Source: CAVYXK01 sp963708245 (GTDB lineage Bacteria > Pseudomonadota > Alphaproteobacteria > Acetobacterales > Acetobacteraceae). From it: 64,000 nucleotides of DNA. Below the pieces are notes generated by a model. That model was given only the letters and a program-made list of their open reading frames with translations, ran no database searches and was not told the DNA's origin. The stretch spans positions 868,001 through 932,000 of the forward strand of contig OY970201.1 of assembly GCA_963708245.1 (NCBI GenBank), written 5' to 3'. Shown here piece after piece: positions 41,572 through 49,570 of the stretch. The translations under genes and the position numbers were made by a program. How positions within the stretch are numbered: position 1 is the stretch's first letter; each line of letters starts with the position of its first letter.

Positions 41572-42501
41572 ATGCGCATCCTGGTCCTCGGCGCTGGTGG
41601 GATCGGCGGTTATTTCGGCGGTCGGCTGGCGGAAGCGGGGGCCGACGTCACGTTCCTCGTGCGCCCCGGTCGCGCCGCGCAGCTCGCCCGCGACGGCCTT
41701 GTGGTGAAGAGTCCGCTCGGCGACATCCAGCGCGCCGTGCGTTTCGTCGCCGCTGAGGGCCTGGCCGACGACGGTCGCCATGACGTGCTGCTGCTGACCT
41801 GCAAGGCGTACGACCTGGAAGCGGCGATAGCGACGGTCGCACCCGCAGTGGCGGCCGGTGCGGTGATCTTGCCGCTGTTGAACGGCATGCGCCATCTCGA
41901 CAGGCTGGACCTCGCCTTCGGTCCCGCCGCGGTTCTGGGCGGGCTCTGCCAGATCGCCGCCACCCTGACCCCGACCGGCGAGGTGCAGCATCTGAACCGG
42001 CTCAGCGTCCTGATCTTCGGTCCGCGCGCCCCAGGGCAGGATCGCATTGCCGCCGACTTCGCCGCTTCCGCTCAGGGTGCGAAATTCGATCTGCAACTCT
42101 CCGACGACGTATTGCAGGACATGTGGGAGAAATTCGTCATGCTGGCGACCATGGCCGGCATGACCTGCCTGATGCGCGGCAGCGTCGGCGACATCATGCA
42201 GGCCGACGACGGCGAAGCGCTGATGTTGGAGATGCTGGAGGAATGCGATCTGGTGGCGCACGCTGCGGGACATCGATGCCGCGAAGACTTCCTCGCCCGC
42301 GCCCGCGCACTGTTGACCGAGCGCGGCTCGACATTCGCCGCCTCCATGCTGCGCGACGTGGAACGCGGCGGCCCCACAGAAGCAGCGCACGTCGTGGGCG
42401 ATATGCTGGCGCGCGCACGCGAGGCAAGGCTGCCGTCGCAGATGCTGCGCGTGGCATGGTGCCACCTGCAGACGCACGAGGCGCGGCGGCCGCGGGGATG
42501 A
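41572..42501 (+). CDS. 2-dehydropantoate 2-reductase family protein
   Basis: 309 residues. Rossmann start ILVLGAGGIGGYFGGRLAEAG, then VLLLTCKAYDLEAAI with the conserved Lys, ILPLLNGMRHLDRLD, and the C-terminal helix region DVERGGPTEAAHVVGDMLARA containing the Ser/Glu positions of the PanE active site. PanE reduces ketopantoate to pantoate for coenzyme A, but families with this architecture also reduce other 2-keto acids. In this amidase context a catabolic role is as likely as pantothenate synthesis, so no symbol is given. A long dyad follows the stop. Confidence 0.85.
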   Translation: MRILVLGAGGIGGYFGGRLAEAGADVTFLVRPGRAAQLARDGLVVKSPLGDIQRAVRFVAAEGLADDGRHDVLLLTCKAYDLEAAIATVAPAVAAGAVILPLLNGMRHLDRLDLAFGPAAVLGGLCQIAATLTPTGEVQHLNRLSVLIFGPRAPGQDRIAADFAASAQGAKFDLQLSDDVLQDMWEKFVMLATMAGMTCLMRGSVGDIMQADDGEALMLEMLEECDLVAHAAGHRCREDFLARARALLTERGSTFAASMLRDVERGGPTEAAHVVGDMLARAREARLPSQMLRVAWCHLQTHEARRPRG

Positions 42502-42507
42502 TCCCAC

Positions 42508-42546
42508 GCACAGCGGCGGATCACGTTAACGTGAGAGTCGCTGTGC
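42508..42546. promoter_or_regulatory. 39-base interrupted dyad with a perfect 14-base palindrome
   Basis: GCACAGCG, five bases, TCACGTTAACGTGA, four bases, CGCTGTGC. The centre is a perfect palindrome and the outer arms are perfectly complementary. It lies just after the reductase stop and 80 bases before the PsiF-like gene. It could be an operator, or as RNA a long hairpin; no T-run follows, so a simple terminator is less likely. Confidence 0.55.
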
Positions 42547-42626
42547 ACTCTGGTGTGCCCGGTTTCGTAACAAATGGTTTAAACCGGACCAATCAAATGG
42601 GTACCCAGACCGCGGAGGAACGGAAC

Positions 42627-42809
42627 ATGACGCGCATGGCAGTGCTTTCACTTATTGGCGCCTCCGCACCGCTGGCAGGGGCGCCGCCAAGCCGGTCGGC
42701 GGCACCATCGGCGGCCCAGCACGCGCAGCAGGACCGAATGAAAAGCTGTAATGCCGCCGCCGCCGCACGCCGCACGTACCTGAGCTCCTGCCTCAAGTCG
42801 TCCTATTGA
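42627..42809 (+). CDS. PsiF-repeat-like small secreted protein
   Basis: 60 residues behind a GGAGGA site. A short signal-like segment (MAVLSLIGASAPLAG) is followed by one shortened PsiF-type unit: QDRMKSCNAAAAARRTYLSSCLKS, with the two Cys spaced as in PsiF repeats but lacking the usual Gly-Asp-Glu-Arg loop. PsiF in enterobacteria is phosphate-starvation-induced and of unknown function. It ends five bases before the DUF2491 gene, so it is probably the first gene of that operon. Confidence 0.6.
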   Translation: MTRMAVLSLIGASAPLAGAPPSRSAAPSAAQHAQQDRMKSCNAAAAARRTYLSSCLKSSY

Positions 42810-42813
42810 GCCA

Positions 42814-44133
42814 ATGATGCCGTACCTGCGGCGCTGGCTGTTTGGGCTGGGGGTGGGGCTGGCCTTGCACGTCGCCGCGACGCCGACATGGTCGCAACCC
42901 TCGAGCGGCGGCTACACGCGTCCATCGGCAGGCTACACTGCCCCGGCACGGCGTCCCTCGGCGGGCGGTGGCGCTCTGGGGTATGGTGGCGGAAGCTCTT
43001 TTGGTTCAGCAGCGGATCGCGCGCTGTCGCGGCGCGCCGGGGAGCAGTCGCTCTCCAACTATCGCGCCGATTTGCGGACGCTCCAGGAACCGCCGCGGCG
43101 CTCGCCGGCATGGAACGAGGGCGGATATCCGGCGGCGCCGCTGCGACGCCCTCCGACCTATGGCGAGCCATCCACGGGGCTTTCCTCAGCCTGGAACGTC
43201 GCCACGGCCTGGGCCCTGTTGAGCGCGCTCAACGCTCCTAGCCGGGAGGCGTACTTTCAGACCTATCGCGACGACCCTGGGTATCGGGCGTGGAGACAGC
43301 AGGCACAACTTGCGGCGCAGCACGATCCGACCGTTGCCGCCAATCTGCGTAGCCTCGACCAGCAGATGGCGCAGGCACCGGCCCGGGTGTCGCCGGAAAG
43401 GGGGGACGCCGGCTTCGTTTTGATCGTGGTGCTGCTTGGCGGGATCGTCCTCGTCCTTTTCTGGATGCGCCGCCGACGCTCCCCGGCCGCGGTGGTGGCA
43501 CCACCTGGACCATCACCATTCCGCATCGGAATGGTGATCCCCGCCGATCCCACGCCCTTCCTGCTCGCCGGCAACACGACCAAGATCCACCCCCCGGAAG
43601 GCGGCGGCGCGCTCAGCGTCGAGGCGGTAGGACTGTTGCAGGCCGGCAATATCGTGCTGCATCGGCTGTATCTGCCCGGCGGCCCCTTCTTCCAGGTGCA
43701 TGTCGGTGCCGGCAGCACCCCGGACGAGTGCCGCTATTTCAGCCAGATCGACGAGGTCGCCCCCGCCAGTTCCCAGGAATGGGCATTCTGGCTCGACCCG
43801 GCCGAGGGCACCATCGGCTGGCCCGCCTTCCAGACCAAGGATGGCAAAACCTACGGTCGCGTCTGGAGCCAGGGCAGCACCCGGATCCAGCCCATCGCCT
43901 TCGACGAGACGATCACTCGCACCACCGGGGTCGTCCGGCGCCGCCATCAGGCGATGCTCTATGGGGCGGCGACGGGCGGCGCGCCGCCTGCGCCATCGAC
44001 TGAATACGTGCTTGTCGCGGCGGTCGAGGAGTCCGGGGGTGCCTACGTCGCCATCCATGCCGGCATCGATATCAACCCGGCAGCACTCGATCTCGCCCCC
44101 GTACCCCTCACTGAACAGCGGAGCGCCGCATGA
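42814..44133 (+). CDS. DUF2491-family (YjfK-like) protein with signal peptide and membrane helix
   Basis: 439 residues. N-terminal signal segment (residues 1-28), a low-complexity Gly/Ser/Pro region, one membrane helix (FVLIVVLLGGIVLVLFWM, about residue 205-225) followed by four Arg, then a ~210-residue DUF2491 domain. That domain contains LPGGPFFQVHVG, DECRYFSQIDEVAP and VEESGGAYVAIHAGIDINP. In E. coli yjfK sits with yjfL (DUF350) and yjfJ (PspA family), as it does here, so the proteins probably work together at the membrane. The N-terminal addition of signal peptide and helix before DUF2491 is unusual compared with plain YjfK. Confidence 0.82.
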   Translation: MMPYLRRWLFGLGVGLALHVAATPTWSQPSSGGYTRPSAGYTAPARRPSAGGGALGYGGGSSFGSAADRALSRRAGEQSLSNYRADLRTLQEPPRRSPAWNEGGYPAAPLRRPPTYGEPSTGLSSAWNVATAWALLSALNAPSREAYFQTYRDDPGYRAWRQQAQLAAQHDPTVAANLRSLDQQMAQAPARVSPERGDAGFVLIVVLLGGIVLVLFWMRRRRSPAAVVAPPGPSPFRIGMVIPADPTPFLLAGNTTKIHPPEGGGALSVEAVGLLQAGNIVLHRLYLPGGPFFQVHVGAGSTPDECRYFSQIDEVAPASSQEWAFWLDPAEGTIGWPAFQTKDGKTYGRVWSQGSTRIQPIAFDETITRTTGVVRRRHQAMLYGAATGGAPPAPSTEYVLVAAVEESGGAYVAIHAGIDINPAALDLAPVPLTEQRSAA

Positions 44134-44567
44134 ACCCCGAACCCGCCTCCGTAACCACTGTTCTGGACGCTCTGGGCCAGGGACTGCCGTTACTTCTGCT
44201 GCAATTTGTGCTGACGCTGGCCCTGCTCGGCGTCGGCGTCGCCATCTATATGGCGGCAACGCCATTCCGCGAGCGCGAGCTCGTGCGCCAGGGCAACACG
44301 GCCGCCGCCACTCTTCTCGGCGGGACGGTTATCGCGCTTGCGGTGCCGCTCGCTGCCTTGCTCGCTACGTCCGCCCGGCTGCTCGACATCCTGGTCTGGG
44401 GCATCATCGCCCTCGTGCTGCAGCTTCTCACCTTTGCCGTCGTCTCGCAGGTGGTCCGCGGCACGCGCGCAATGATCGAGGCGGGCAACGTCGCCGCCGC
44501 CATTCTCTTGGTCGCCGCGCAGTTAGCCGTCGCGCTGCTGAATGCGGCGGCTATGGTGCCGGTCTGA
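44130..44567 (+). CDS. DUF350 (YjfL-like) membrane protein
   Basis: 145 residues and four membrane helices in two similar pairs, the DUF350 layout: LLLLQFVLTLALLGVGVAIY, the charged TPFRERELVRQGNTAAATLLGGTV linker, then LDILVWGIIALVLQLLTFAV and a repeat of the IEAGNVAAAILLVAAQ motif. The ATG overlaps the DUF2491 stop (ATGA). Function is unknown; it is genetically linked to PspA-type proteins in many bacteria. Confidence 0.85.
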   Translation: MNPEPASVTTVLDALGQGLPLLLLQFVLTLALLGVGVAIYMAATPFRERELVRQGNTAAATLLGGTVIALAVPLAALLATSARLLDILVWGIIALVLQLLTFAVVSQVVRGTRAMIEAGNVAAAILLVAAQLAVALLNAAAMVPV

Positions 44568-44597
44568 CCCGACAACCACACGACGGAGGGGCCTCAC

Positions 44598-45377
44598 ATG
44601 TTGCGTTTCATCGGTAATCTGCTCGGCGTCAAAGCAAACAAGGCCGTGCAAGCCGGCGTCGAGGCGCTGGTGCGTTGGGATCCGAAATCGGCGAGCGAGG
44701 CCGAGCTGCGCTCGATGGAGCAGCACCTCGACCAGCTTGGGCGGCAGGTCGCGGAAGCACGACAGAGCTACGAGCGCGAAAAGCGCGAAGCCGACGCCAT
44801 CCAGGCGCTTTCTAATCAACAACTCGCCGCCGCCGATCTTCTGGAGACGCAGATCGAGACGGAGGCCGATCCCGCCCGCAAGGCTGCCCTGCAGCAAAGC
44901 CTGAACACCCTTCTGGCGATGCTAGAGCAGATGGCGCCCGAGATCGATCGCGAGAAGCAGGACGTCGTCGATGCCAAGGACTTCCTGGAGATGCTGGAGC
45001 GCACCTACGCGGAAGCCGGCGGCAAGCTGAAGGAAGGGCGCGCTCAGCTCGGGCGTGCCCAACGAGACATGGCGCGGGCCGGCCAGCAGCGTCAGACCGC
45101 CGAGCAGCAGGCCGAGGCCGCGCGTCGTGCCGCCGGACTGTCCGGCACCACCAGTAGCCTGACGACGGCGCTGAAGGCGATGCAGGACGCCGCGGCGGCA
45201 GATCTCGCCTCAGCCGACGCGGCTGCGGCGAAGGCCAAGCTGCTGCGCCCGACCAGGCCTGAGCAGGAAGACCAGAACATCATGCGCGCGATGGACGCCG
45301 CGGCGGGGAAGCCAGCGGCGCCGCAGAGTGCGGCCGAACGGCTTGCCGCGCTGCGCGCCCGCGCGCAACGGGGATAG
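44598..45377 (+). CDS. PspA/IM30-family (YjfJ-like) membrane-remodelling protein
   Basis: 259 residues, almost wholly helical and charged with long coiled-coil stretches (EREKREADAIQALSNQQLAAA, EQMAPEIDREKQDVVDAKDF). PspA/IM30 proteins are bacterial ESCRT-III relatives that polymerise on and protect the inner membrane. The N-terminal RFIGNLLGVKANKAVQ replaces the usual amphipathic helix, and the C-terminal tail is Ala/Arg-rich, as in YjfJ. It has its own ribosome site (GGAGGGG) and is the last gene of the psiF-DUF2491-DUF350 group. Confidence 0.85.
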   Translation: MLRFIGNLLGVKANKAVQAGVEALVRWDPKSASEAELRSMEQHLDQLGRQVAEARQSYEREKREADAIQALSNQQLAAADLLETQIETEADPARKAALQQSLNTLLAMLEQMAPEIDREKQDVVDAKDFLEMLERTYAEAGGKLKEGRAQLGRAQRDMARAGQQRQTAEQQAEAARRAAGLSGTTSSLTTALKAMQDAAAADLASADAAAAKAKLLRPTRPEQEDQNIMRAMDAAAGKPAAPQSAAERLAALRARAQRG

Positions 45378-45450
45378 TGCTGCAGCCCATTGAGCAGACA
45401 GACGGCCAGTCCGACCCGAGGGTCGTCACTCGCAGCGTGGCGGGCGAGGG

Positions 45451-45888
45451 TCAGGTGAGAACACCAAAGCTCAGCATAAGATAGTTACGACCGTCACGAT
45501 GGTGATACTGCATCTCGGTTACACAGTGTCGGATCAGAATCAGGCCGAAACCACCCAGCCTGGCATCGGCGAGCCGACTTGCCCGCGGCTCCGGCGGCGC
45601 CTGTGTTGGGTCGAAGGCGGGAGCCGAATCCACGACCTCTGCCAGCAGGCGGTCAGGCAGCCGGCGCAACGAGATCTCGATGGTGCCATCCGTGCCCCGC
45701 CCATAGCCGTACATTGCGATGTGCCTCACCACCTCTTCCAGGCACAGGCGTACCGCATAGTTCAGGCTCTCGGGCACCAGCTCGGACCGGAACACGTCGT
45801 CCAGCCAGGAATGGAGCCGCGCTGTGCCCACCGACCCGGAGTGCAGCACGATTGAGGCGCTCCCTGACATCGGCACCGCATCGCCCAT
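45451..45888 (-). CDS. RsbW/SpoIIAB-like ATPase domain protein with altered N-box
   Basis: 145 residues of the HATPase_c_2 type used by anti-sigma and anti-anti-sigma switch kinases. It has VRLCLEEVVRHIAMYGYG (N-box region), AEVVDSAPAFDPTQAP (G1 region) and ARLGGFGLILIRHCVTEMQY (G2 region). The N-box Asn that binds magnesium is replaced (His or Arg stands there), and the D-x-G of G1 is D-x-A, so nucleotide binding or kinase activity may be altered. On the plus strand just beyond it, 46020-46141 encodes a frame ending DDDLSLIALAIP, resembling the end of a SpoIIE-type phosphatase. It may be part of a lost partner-switch module. Confidence 0.75.
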   Translation of the reverse strand: MGDAVPMSGSASIVLHSGSVGTARLHSWLDDVFRSELVPESLNYAVRLCLEEVVRHIAMYGYGRGTDGTIEISLRRLPDRLLAEVVDSAPAFDPTQAPPEPRASRLADARLGGFGLILIRHCVTEMQYHHRDGRNYLMLSFGVLT

Positions 45889-46166
45889 GGGCGCAGTCTA
45901 CCGCAGTACCACCCGATTGCCCGCCACCCGCGCAGCGCCGTATGGTCGCCAGCCGGAACGGAGAGATCGACAACCAGTGGCGGAGACCGACCCAGATTAC
46001 GCCCAAACCATCGTATTGCGTCCGGAAGCCTTCCCCCCGGCAGGCACGCTCCCCGATCTCGCCCGTGCCCTGCTCTTGCGCCAGAACAACACGAGCCCGC
46101 TCGACGATGACCTGTCGCTAATCGCGCTGGCCATTCCCTGATTCGGCCAGGGCCTTGCGTTGCTGC

Positions 46167-46759
46167 TCAGCCGCGCCGGGCTCGCGACCAGACGGGATGC
46201 GGCATCAGCGCCGGCACCTCGGCCCGATAACGCGGATACGCGGTAGGGAACTGCGCCATCATGAATCGCTCCACGACGGCGCTCTTGCGCACGAACGCCG
46301 CGACCACCTCGCCTGTGCAATCAGCCCGCGCCACTCCCCAAGCGCAATCGCAGATCCCGCGAAGGCGGTGAGCAGCCCGGTGTAGATCGGGTGGCGCGTC
46401 CAACGATAGGGGCCGCTACGGATCAGCTCGTGATCCTGCTTCACCGTGACGCCCGAGCTCCAGTTCCCGCCGAGATAGACGCGCGCCAGCACCGACCAGC
46501 CCAGCCCGGCCGCCACCATGACTGTGCCCAGCCAGAACAGCGCCTCGCTGCGCGGCAGGAACCGCGCGCCCAGCCAGCCCACAGAGTTCCTGTGAACCAG
46601 AAACAGCACGACGGCGAGCATCAGCGGCACCTTGTGGAGAGCGCTGCTGGCGAGGCTCTCCTGGCGCATCGTCGGCTTGGACCGTGCCGACGCGGCGAAC
46701 CAATAGACGCACCACAGGAGCCAGAGCCCCAGGATCAACCGGGCGTAGACGAACTGCAT
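46167..46759 (-). pseudogene. Isoprenylcysteine carboxyl methyltransferase-family gene with frameshift
   Basis: From ATG 46759 the frame encodes membrane helices (FVYARLILGLWLLWCVYWF, LMLAVVLFLVH), the RSEALFWLGTVMVAAG helix and the SAM-binding end HELIRSGPYRWTRHPIYTG. It continues to GSAIALGEWRGL, all typical of bacterial ICMT-like enzymes. Near 46320 the reading frame changes: the family C-terminus VVAAFVRKSAVVERFMMAQF, YPRYRAEVPALMPH is found in a neighbouring frame down to 46167, while the first frame stops at 46259. A single indel near 46310-46330 explains this. Such methyltransferases often accompany type III polyketide genes, but this one is 9 kb away. Confidence 0.75.
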
Positions 46760-46825
46760 GGCACACAGACTAGCATCGCTGAGAGCAGCGTGCACCGCCG
46801 CGAAGCGAGCACGCCGCGTGGATTA

Positions 46826-47116
46826 TCACCTTTGAAACTTGTCGATTACGTCGCTGCTGCTGAAGCGATCGCCTCGCCCAGCCGGCGAAGATGCGCTGGC
46901 CGCCAATGGTGCAGGTGCAGAGCCGCCGCGCTCGGGGCCGCCGTGGCGCACCAGCGCAGCTAGCTCCTTGCCGGTCAGCACGGGGGGGAAGTGGAACGGG
47001 CCGCCCGGAACCGGCAGCCCCTTGCCGCCGATAGCGATTGCCGGGAGCGCGAGCAACGCGGCGACCGCTGTTCCAACCCGCGGCACCAGGAACCCCGCCG
47101 CCACCATGCCAAGCAC
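46826..47116 (-). CDS. Small hypothetical membrane protein downstream of livF
   Basis: 96 residues from a GTG, with one or two hydrophobic stretches (MVAAGFLVPRVGTAVAALLAL) and a polar tail (GKELAALVRHGGPERGG, then Ala/Ser/Pro). The same frame is open without a start right after the livF stop (WLHAFNASGSV...), so it may be the 3' end of a gene that has lost its beginning. No family recognised and no ribosome site seen. Confidence 0.35.
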   Translation of the reverse strand: MLGMVAAGFLVPRVGTAVAALLALPAIAIGGKGLPVPGGPFHFPPVLTGKELAALVRHGGPERGGSAPAPLAASASSPAGRGDRFSSSDVIDKFQR

Positions 47117-47152
47117 CGAGCCAGACGCGTTGAACGCGTGCAGCCAAGAGCT

Positions 47153-47884
47153 TCAAAGACCCAGATAGAATCTGCGAATTAGCTCATTGTTCGCGAGTTC
47201 TTCCGCCGAACTGCCCTCGAACGCGATGCGCCCGTGCACGATCACATATCCGCGGTCGGCGATGCGGACCGCCTGCGTGAAATTCTGCTCCGCCATCAGC
47301 ACCGTGAGCTGATAGCCGTCCTTCAGCTCCTTGATTTTGTCGATGGTCCGCCGCACCAGCAGTGGTGCCAGGCCGACCGATGGTTCATCGATCAGCAACA
47401 TGCGCGGCGAGGACATCAGCGCGCGCGCCAGCGCCAGCATCTGCTGTTCCCCGCCACTCATGCTTCCGGCTAGTTGCCGGCGCCGTTCCTTCAAACGAGG
47501 GAATGTCGCGAAACAGAACTCCAGGTTGCGCTCGATCGCGCCGCGGGCGGCGTGGCGGAACGCGCCGAGCAGCAAGTTCTCGGTTACTGATAGCCTGGGA
47601 AACAACCGGCGGCCTTCAGGAACAAAGGCGATGCCAAGGCCGACGATTTCCTCGGTCGAGCGTCCAACCAGCTCATGGCGCTCGCCGTCGATCTCCGCCG
47701 TGATGCTGCCGGCTCTCGGGCGGACGATACCCATGACACATTTCATCAACGTCGACTTGCCATTACCGTTGGTGCCGAGCAGCACCACGGTCTCGCCGCG
47801 CGCTACCGACAGCGAGACATCATCAAGCACCAGCACTGCGCCGTACCCGGCCCTGATCCCGACAAGAGAGAGGCTACTCGCCAA
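47153..47884 (-). CDS. livF: Branched-chain amino acid-type ABC transporter ATP-binding protein LivF
   Basis: 243 residues from a TTG overlapping the livG stop by 11 bases. Walker A GTNGNGKSTLMKC, signature SMSGGEQQMLALARAL, Walker B MLLIDEPSVGLAPLL. VPEGRRLFPRLSVTENL is specific to LivF-type ATPases. It energises uptake of branched-chain amino acids or other hydrophobic amides in the HAAT family. Last gene of the rmuC-livHMGF run. Confidence 0.9.
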   Translation of the reverse strand: MASSLSLVGIRAGYGAVLVLDDVSLSVARGETVVLLGTNGNGKSTLMKCVMGIVRPRAGSITAEIDGERHELVGRSTEEIVGLGIAFVPEGRRLFPRLSVTENLLLGAFRHAARGAIERNLEFCFATFPRLKERRRQLAGSMSGGEQQMLALARALMSSPRMLLIDEPSVGLAPLLVRRTIDKIKELKDGYQLTVLMAEQNFTQAVRIADRGYVIVHGRIAFEGSSAEELANNELIRRFYLGL

Positions 47885-48596
47885 GATAGGCGCGCTCCAC
47901 CTCGGGGTTGCGGACCACGTCCGCGGGATTGCCGTCGGCGACCTTCCGGCCGGCAACCAGAACCACCAGTCGCCGGCTGAATTGCATGACCGCGCGCATG
48001 ATGTGCTCGATCATGATGATAGTCACACCTTGATCGTTCAATCGCAGCAACAACGTCAGCAGCTCGTCGATCTCGCCATGCGACAGGCCGGCCATGACCT
48101 CGTCCGCAATCAGCAGGCGGGGACGGGCGGCCATCGCACGCGCCAGCTCGAGCTTGCGCATCTCCACCTGAGTCAGATCGCGAGGCAGCGCCCGCGCTCG
48201 CTCGTGCAGCCCGACCAAACGCAGCAGCCCCTCGCACTGCGCCGCGATATCGGTGCGCGCGCCATCGAGGGTCGAGTCCTCGATCGGAATACGCAGATTC
48301 TCGCCGACCGTCAGGCTGGGGAACGGTCGCGGAAGCTGGAATGTGCGTGCCAGTCCAAGCCGCACGCGGCGATGCGCCGGCAACCCGTCCAGCAGATGCC
48401 CTTCAAGGCGCACGTGTCCCGCATCTTGGCGCAGCGTGCCGCCCACGCAGTTGACCAGCGTGCTCTTGCCGGAGCCGTTCGGCCCGATCAGCCCGAGCCG
48501 CTCGCCCGTGCGCACGGCAAGATCGATGGAATCCAGCGCAGTGAATCCACCGAAGCGCTTGCTGACCCCGCTGACCTCCAACAGCGCGGCGCTCAT
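47874..48596 (-). CDS. livG: Branched-chain amino acid-type ABC transporter ATP-binding protein LivG
   Basis: 240 residues; ATG overlaps the livM stop (ATGA). Walker A IGPNGSGKSTLVNC, LARTFQLPRPFPSLTVGENL (LivG-type), and Walker B LLIADEVMAGLSHGE. The ABC signature is the degenerate LTQVEMRKLELARAM, a variant seen in some HAAT ATPases. The C-terminal VVRNPEVERAYLGE is the family ending. Pairs with LivF. Confidence 0.9.
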   Translation of the reverse strand: MSAALLEVSGVSKRFGGFTALDSIDLAVRTGERLGLIGPNGSGKSTLVNCVGGTLRQDAGHVRLEGHLLDGLPAHRRVRLGLARTFQLPRPFPSLTVGENLRIPIEDSTLDGARTDIAAQCEGLLRLVGLHERARALPRDLTQVEMRKLELARAMAARPRLLIADEVMAGLSHGEIDELLTLLLRLNDQGVTIIMIEHIMRAVMQFSRRLVVLVAGRKVADGNPADVVRNPEVERAYLGE

Positions 48597-49567
48597 CGGT
48601 ACCCGGCAAACAGCCACGACCGGGGCCGTGGCGCGAATCGCTTAGCCTGCAGCAGACCCAGGATGCCGTTCGGCGCTGCCACCACAAAACCCACTAACAC
48701 GACGCCGACGATCAGCAGGTTGACCGCCGAGGAGATCGTCACTGTCGCCACCTGCTGCAGCGTTGCGATCAGCACCGCGCCAATGACCGGCCCCGGCCAG
48801 CTCGCTGTGCCGCCGATCAATGGCATGGCGATCGTGTTGACCGCATAGGACAGGCTGAACGCCGAAGGCGGATCGAGATAGGTGACGTAGAAAGGCAGCG
48901 GTGCGCCCGCCATGCCCATGATGGCGCCAGACATCGTGGTCGCCAGCAGCTTCAGCCGCAAGGTCGGCACTCCCGACGCCTCCGCCGCCACTTCGTCGTC
49001 GCGGATGGCGGCGAAGCCGTAGCCCAGCCGCGAGCGCTCGATCGTCCGCGCGAGCACAAGCGTGAGCACCGAGAGCACCAGCATCAGCAGACACAAATAC
49101 TGGATGTAGGGGATGCCGAGCAGCGGCGCCTGTGCCGGCCGGATGATGAATGTGCCGGCCGAGCCGCCGACGAGGCTCCAGTTCACCATCAGCGTCTGCG
49201 CCACCACCGCCATCGCCAGCGTGGCGATCGAGAAATAGGCGCCGCGCAGGCGCAGGGTCAGATAGCCCATCCCAAGACCAAGCACACCGGATACGATCCC
49301 GCCTGCGATCATAGCCAGCGGCAGTGGCAGCGGCGCTAGCTTCTGCAGTACGACCGTAGCGTAAGCACCCAGGGCGAAGAATGCTGCGGTACCGAAATTC
49401 ACGTAGCCGCAATAGCCGCCCAGCATGTTCCACGCAGTCGCCAGCACGATGTATTGCAGGACCACATAGCTGGCGAAGAACACGTAGCCGTTGCCGATCC
49501 ACCGCATCGCGGCGAAGACCATCGCCGCACAGACGGCAGCGGCGACCAAGAAGGTGGTGCCGCGCAT
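48593..49567 (-). CDS. livM: Branched-chain amino acid-type ABC transporter permease LivM
   Basis: 324 residues, about nine membrane helices. The family pattern AWNMLGGYCGYVNFGTAAFFALGAYA, then TIERSRLGYGFAAIRDDEVAAEASGV (the EAA-like coupling loop contacting LivG/F) and IGGTASWPGPVIGAVLI. It forms the channel with LivH in the inner membrane. Three bases separate it from livH. Confidence 0.9.
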   Translation of the reverse strand: MRGTTFLVAAAVCAAMVFAAMRWIGNGYVFFASYVVLQYIVLATAWNMLGGYCGYVNFGTAAFFALGAYATVVLQKLAPLPLPLAMIAGGIVSGVLGLGMGYLTLRLRGAYFSIATLAMAVVAQTLMVNWSLVGGSAGTFIIRPAQAPLLGIPYIQYLCLLMLVLSVLTLVLARTIERSRLGYGFAAIRDDEVAAEASGVPTLRLKLLATTMSGAIMGMAGAPLPFYVTYLDPPSAFSLSYAVNTIAMPLIGGTASWPGPVIGAVLIATLQQVATVTISSAVNLLIVGVVLVGFVVAAPNGILGLLQAKRFAPRPRSWLFAGYR

Positions 49568-49570
49568 CGC

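Noticed and set aside
45894..46141. Possible SpoIIE-type phosphatase gene on the plus strand
   Set aside because: Only the last dozen residues resemble the family; upstream sequence does not, so no gene was called.
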